A DNA stretch of 64,000 nt from Pseudohalioglobus sediminis (GTDB lineage Bacteria; Pseudomonadota; Gammaproteobacteria; Pseudomonadales; Halieaceae): the NCBI RefSeq assembly GCF_008370495.1, contig NZ_VTUX01000006.1:124001-188000 (forward strand). The letters are read 5' to 3'. A program made the translations under genes and the position numbers. The notes below the pieces were generated by a model. That model saw only the letters and a program-made list of their open reading frames with translations. It searched no databases and was not told where the DNA came from. Of this stretch, positions 60,877-64,000 are shown one piece after another (the stretch's first letter is position 1; each line of letters opens with the position of its first letter).

Positions 60877-61649
60877 GGCTGGATTTCCACCTCCACCTGA
60901 AGATTGGTCAGGGCTTTAACCGCGTCGACATCGTCCAGCAGAATATGCACCTCTATAACGCGGGCATCGGCCTCTGCAACAGGGTCCATACCCAGCACGT
61001 CCAGGCGCCCCACCTTGAGGCCGATATTCTCAACCGTTCCGGAAACCGGCGACTCCAGCGCAGGGCTGCGCACCGAGGCCTCTTGCCCCGGAGCCACATG
61101 AATGATGTCGGTCTCATAAACTTCGGCCACAGCGTACATCTTGTCTGTGCGACCGATTTCAACCACACCCTCCACGCCAACCCGCTCGCCCGGTCGGGCG
61201 TGAACGTAAAGAATCTGCGCATCGTGAGGTGCTTTTACCAGCGACAGGTTCAGCATGGCCTGGGCAGCGGCGACGGCGGCACCCGCCCCTTTCACCTGTA
61301 GTTCAAGCGCCTCCAGCTTGGAAGCGGAGGTTGCCATGGCCTTGCCTAACTTTTGCTCTCGCCGTAACTGGTTACGCGCGCTTTCCAGCTGCGCTTGCGC
61401 CTGGTCCAGTTCCGCCCTGCGTACCGGGTAGCTGTCGAGAACGGCGATCACGTCACCTTTCTTGACAGCGTCGCCTTCACTCACCTTGAGGTCCATGATC
61501 ACGGAACCAAGCCCCGATGGACCGGCCAACATGACCACACCACCTGCCGGCTCGATTCGGCCCAGGCTGCTTATCACGCGAGGTTCGGCCAGCAGCGCTC
61601 GCGGGGCAAACATCGCCACTGCCAAGCATAACGAAAGGAAAAACCGCAT
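60873..61649 (-). CDS. DevB-type periplasmic adaptor (HlyD family)
   Basis: 258 residues. Signal/anchor segment about 1-20, then the barrel-sandwich and coiled-coil hairpin (DQAQAQLESARNQLRREQK) and RVGVEGVVEIGRTDKMYAVAE. The ATG at 61649 is preferred over GTG 61658 because GAGG lies ten bases before the ATG. Shorter than most HlyD proteins, typical for DevB. First gene of the three-gene exporter operon. Confidence 0.87.
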   Translation of the reverse strand: MRFFLSLCLAVAMFAPRALLAEPRVISSLGRIEPAGGVVMLAGPSGLGSVIMDLKVSEGDAVKKGDVIAVLDSYPVRRAELDQAQAQLESARNQLRREQKLGKAMATSASKLEALELQVKGAGAAVAAAQAMLNLSLVKAPHDAQILYVHARPGERVGVEGVVEIGRTDKMYAVAEVYETDIIHVAPGQEASVRSPALESPVSGTVENIGLKVGRLDVLGMDPVAEADARVIEVHILLDDVDAVKALTNLQVEVEIQP

Positions 61650-61837
61650 CGTGGTCACGCCTCAGACTGTTATTATCTTCGCAGGATAGCAGAAAAGCCG
61701 GCTTACATTGGAACTGATAAATGCCTTTTTGGGAAATTTCAGTCATTGCCGCCCACCGGCACGCTCAGCCACACAGTTACCCTCGCATCCGATGCTCCAC
61801 GACATGAAACCTGTTGTAATCAGGCTGGCAAAAATGC

Positions 61838-61866
61838 TTGATTGTCTTTAATTTATGCACTTTACT
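61838..61866 (+). promoter_or_regulatory. Possible sigma70 promoter of the zinc-ribbon gene
   Basis: TTGATT and TTTACT with a 17-base spacer; each matches the consensus at four positions. The rest of 61650-61950, about 300 bases, shows nothing else recognisable. Confidence 0.35.
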
Positions 61867-61950
61867 CATTGCATTCGGTTCTATCAGCGCATACCTGTGG
61901 GTATGAGGACTAAACCAATATCAACAACGAACCTCAATCGGAGCCTCTAG

Positions 61951-62361
61951 ATGGAACATAACCCGGACGAACACAACCTGAAATGCCCAAAATGCCACCA
62001 CGGTATGGAGGTGGTAGTCCACGATGAAATCGAAATCGACCGCTGCACCAACTGCAAAGGCCTCTGGTTCGATGATGACGAGGCTCATCGCATGAGACAG
62101 ATTGAAAAAAGTGAGCTGGTCGATCACGGTGATCCGGTAGAGGGCTGGAAATTTGATAGCCGTGAGGATATCGATTGCCCGCACTGCGGCAAGCGCATGC
62201 ACAAGTCCTACGATGCCAAACAGCAGCACATCTGGTACGAGGTATGCCACGAGCACGGGATGTTCATGGATGCGGGCGAATTTACCGACCTTAAGGACGA
62301 ATCGGTCCTGGACTGGTTCCGCAGCCTGATCAAGGGCAACCGGGATATCGTTGCGCCCTGA
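61951..62361 (+). CDS. Zinc-ribbon (zf-TFIIB family) protein
   Basis: 136 residues with two zinc-ribbon modules: CPKCHHGM with CTNCKGLWFDDDEA (residues 12-50), and CPHCGKRM followed by EVCHEHGMFMDAGE (about 77-115). This is the YjbR-like zf-TFIIB family pattern, small proteins of unknown function, often with a metal or nucleic-acid role assumed. ATG 61951. Followed by a two-helix membrane protein 33 bases later. Confidence 0.82.
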   Translation: MEHNPDEHNLKCPKCHHGMEVVVHDEIEIDRCTNCKGLWFDDDEAHRMRQIEKSELVDHGDPVEGWKFDSREDIDCPHCGKRMHKSYDAKQQHIWYEVCHEHGMFMDAGEFTDLKDESVLDWFRSLIKGNRDIVAP

Positions 62362-62394
62362 TCACATACAGTAGGCTGGCAGCAGGGCGCGGCC

Positions 62395-63144
62395 GTGGAC
62401 TGGCGCATTGTATTTGGCCTCGCGGTCACCGTGGTCTGGATCAGTGCCGGGCTAGTCTATCTCGTTTCCATAGTCGGCCTCGGGAAGTTCGTCGCTCTCC
62501 CGACAGCTGATATCGGCAGCTTTCTCGAGGGCGCTTTTGCACCACTGGCATTTCTGTGGCTGGTGATCGGGCATTTCATGCAACAAAAGGAAATCACCGC
62601 CAACACCCGTGCAATCGGCGTACAGGAGCAAAGCGCACGCCGGCTGGAGGTTCACTCACAGCGCGAGAGTTACTTTAAATTACTGGAACTGGTGCAGGAA
62701 CAACTGGGCTCCATTGCCAGCTTTCACTATATGTCCGTGTGCGGGCCAACAGGCTCGGGAGAAATCACGGGCGAGGAGTTCCAGGAACAGCGCAACCATG
62801 CCAGCACCGGCGACCCGTCCTGGTTTGTGCGTAAGATGATCAGCCTCGCCATCGCCCACCGCGAGCAGCCTGAGGAATTACAGGAAATATTCTTTGGCAC
62901 CGAAATACGTCGACGTCACTCCGATAATTTTACGACCACGTTCACCAAACTGGAGCGGGCTGCGAAAGCAGTAGATACGGAAGACATGATCACCGACGCA
63001 CTGGTCTATGGATCGGCCTTCGGTATTCTGCACAGGATAATCCTTAACGTGCGCGGCGATGAAGGCATCGAATCACTACTCGGTCTTCGCCCCGCTACCG
63101 GCAACATCTCCGCCGATGACCCGGGCTCTTCACAACGCCCTTGA
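62395..63144 (+). CDS. Hypothetical membrane protein, two N-terminal helices
   Basis: 249 residues from GTG 62395. Two hydrophobic helices (about 5-27 and 43-62) are followed by a Gln/Glu/Arg-rich helix (about 63-90, possible coiled coil) and a soluble domain with RMISLAIAHREQPEEL-like segments. I do not recognise a family. Topology with 2TM plus coiled coil plus helical domain resembles sensor or effector proteins. Convergent with the RyR gene. Confidence 0.6.
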   Translation: MDWRIVFGLAVTVVWISAGLVYLVSIVGLGKFVALPTADIGSFLEGAFAPLAFLWLVIGHFMQQKEITANTRAIGVQEQSARRLEVHSQRESYFKLLELVQEQLGSIASFHYMSVCGPTGSGEITGEEFQEQRNHASTGDPSWFVRKMISLAIAHREQPEELQEIFFGTEIRRRHSDNFTTTFTKLERAAKAVDTEDMITDALVYGSAFGILHRIILNVRGDEGIESLLGLRPATGNISADDPGSSQRP

Positions 63145-63190
63145 ACACAGACCATTTACTCGCGCGCGCCGCCGGACCACAGCCTCATAG

Positions 63191-64000
63191 CTAGCTCTCT
63201 ACTGAATCAACTTGCGGCGCATTAAGCGCCGAATACATGCGACAGACTTTCTGGCCCTGCATCTTCAACAGCAGCGGTATCTGGCGAATGTTGGCCCGGT
63301 CCTTTTCCTTGTCCTCTTCAGTCAACTCCTGCCAGGCCACCAGGTCCGGGTGCAACATACGATCCTCATCCCTGACCTCACCGTAGCTGTAACCCGCCAG
63401 GTATTTGTCGGCCATCCAGCGGCGGTGCTCCAGGTGGGCCAGCAGCTCCATCATCAGGTCATCCGGTGGAAACGGGGCTTCCGCCTCACTCGAGTCGATA
63501 CTGCAGGCCACGCAATTGGCTATACGCAGCTTGACATCCATATGTGCGGCGGCGTGCTGATTGGCCTTTTTCTTGTGTGCCGGCAGAGCAGACCACGGTA
63601 CCAATGAGGCGTTGCTGCGCACATCCACGCCATTGCCTAGTTGCGTGTCGATATAGGCGTTGTGCAGCGTACGCGCCATCGCATCCAGTGCTTCGTTGAC
63701 GATCACATCAATGCATATGGTTTCGTCGAGGCATTCGAAATACTCTATGGGCTCATGCTTAGGCAGCCCGATCTTGTCCATCTCGATTGGCTCGAAATCA
63801 TCATCGATAATTTCGGCCAGGAAACTCTGCTGGTTCAGGCAGACGACGAAATTCAGCGGCGGCAGCCCGCTGTGCCGACGCAACCGGTTGAGACGCCGCG
63901 CCGTGAGAATACCCTCAACATCTTTCTCGAGTCCCACATAACAGACATCGAAATGCGTGGCAGTCTGCATTTCATGCCACTGCTTCGGCTTTATCGTCAT
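63191..64000 (-). CDS. RyR-domain protein, N-terminus beyond the window
   Basis: At least 269 residues; an in-frame ATG happens to sit at the very edge, but the sequence begins in the middle of a Rossmann-like part (FDVCYVGLEKDVEGILTARRLNRL), so the true start is probably upstream. The C-terminal half is a RyR repeat: NASLVPW, the helix EHRRWMADKYLAGYSYG (residues 191-207), then RDEDRMLHPDLVAWQEL and EEDKEKDRANIRQIP. Prokaryotic RyR domains are often fused to TrkA-N/RCK-like NAD-binding domains, which matches the N-terminal part. Role unknown; ligand-gated regulation is inferred from relatives. Confidence 0.75.
   Translation of the reverse strand: MTIKPKQWHEMQTATHFDVCYVGLEKDVEGILTARRLNRLRRHSGLPPLNFVVCLNQQSFLAEIIDDDFEPIEMDKIGLPKHEPIEYFECLDETICIDVIVNEALDAMARTLHNAYIDTQLGNGVDVRSNASLVPWSALPAHKKKANQHAAAHMDVKLRIANCVACSIDSSEAEAPFPPDDLMMELLAHLEHRRWMADKYLAGYSYGEVRDEDRMLHPDLVAWQELTEEDKEKDRANIRQIPLLLKMQGQKVCRMYSALNAPQVDSVES

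Overview
The window looks like a chromosomal segment of a GC-rich (about 60%) marine-type gammaproteobacterium. The order truB-rbfA-infB-nusA-rimP-metY / leuU-secG-(tpiA)-glmM-folP-ftsH-rlmE, followed by divergent yhbY and then greA and carBA, is the gammaproteobacterial housekeeping arrangement. Large TonB-dependent receptors, a Rieske oxygenase, an acyl-CoA dehydrogenase and a class A phosphatase lipoprotein would fit the Halieaceae (OM60/NOR5) type, but that is inference: there is no rRNA or marker gene here to settle it.

Layout. (1) 1-12.5 kb: translation, transcription and cell-envelope housekeeping genes, nearly all on the minus strand, with tRNA-fMet and tRNA-Leu(GAG). A strong sigma70 promoter precedes tRNA-fMet, and two tandem intrinsic terminators lie between it and rimP. 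(2) 12.6-15.8 kb: a small unknown gene, a Fur-controlled feoAB ferrous-iron transporter and a SYLF-domain protein, sitting between yhbY and greA. (3) 15.8-20.9 kb: greA-carB-carA; carA has its own promoter and a leader holding a small ORF that overlaps an intrinsic terminator, i.e. a candidate attenuator. (4) 21-33.4 kb: lipid and xenobiotic type metabolism (SDRs, hotdog thioesterases, iron alcohol dehydrogenase, Rieske oxygenase, acyl-CoA dehydrogenase), two TonB-dependent receptors and a cation diffusion facilitator. (5) 33.5-52.7 kb: a 19-kb surface-glycan or glycolipid block in four alternating operons. It has three sulfotransferases, five family-2 glycosyltransferases, five SAM methyltransferases, two membrane di-iron desaturase/hydroxylase-type enzymes, a UbiA-type prenyl-phosphate phosphoribosyltransferase with a separate HAD phosphatase, and a 946-residue polytopic membrane protein. 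(6) 52.9-64 kb: a thiamine-diphosphate enzyme, ArsM, an SDR, a c-type cytochrome, small membrane proteins, a DevBCA-type exporter whose ATPase carries a C-terminal TerB-like domain, a zinc-ribbon protein, a two-helix membrane protein and a gene with a RyR (ryanodine-receptor repeat) domain running off the right edge.

How it fits together. Region 1 is essential growth machinery. Region 5 is the best candidate for something undescribed. Four of its five glycosyltransferases are paralogues that share an IDGA(R/H) motif where GT-A enzymes normally have DXD, plus an FHQxHGG signature. The rest of the block supplies methyl, sulfate and possibly pentose-phosphate-prenol chemistry, so the likely product is a methylated, sulfated surface glycan or glycolipid. 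No rRNA, CRISPR array, insertion sequence or integrase was seen.
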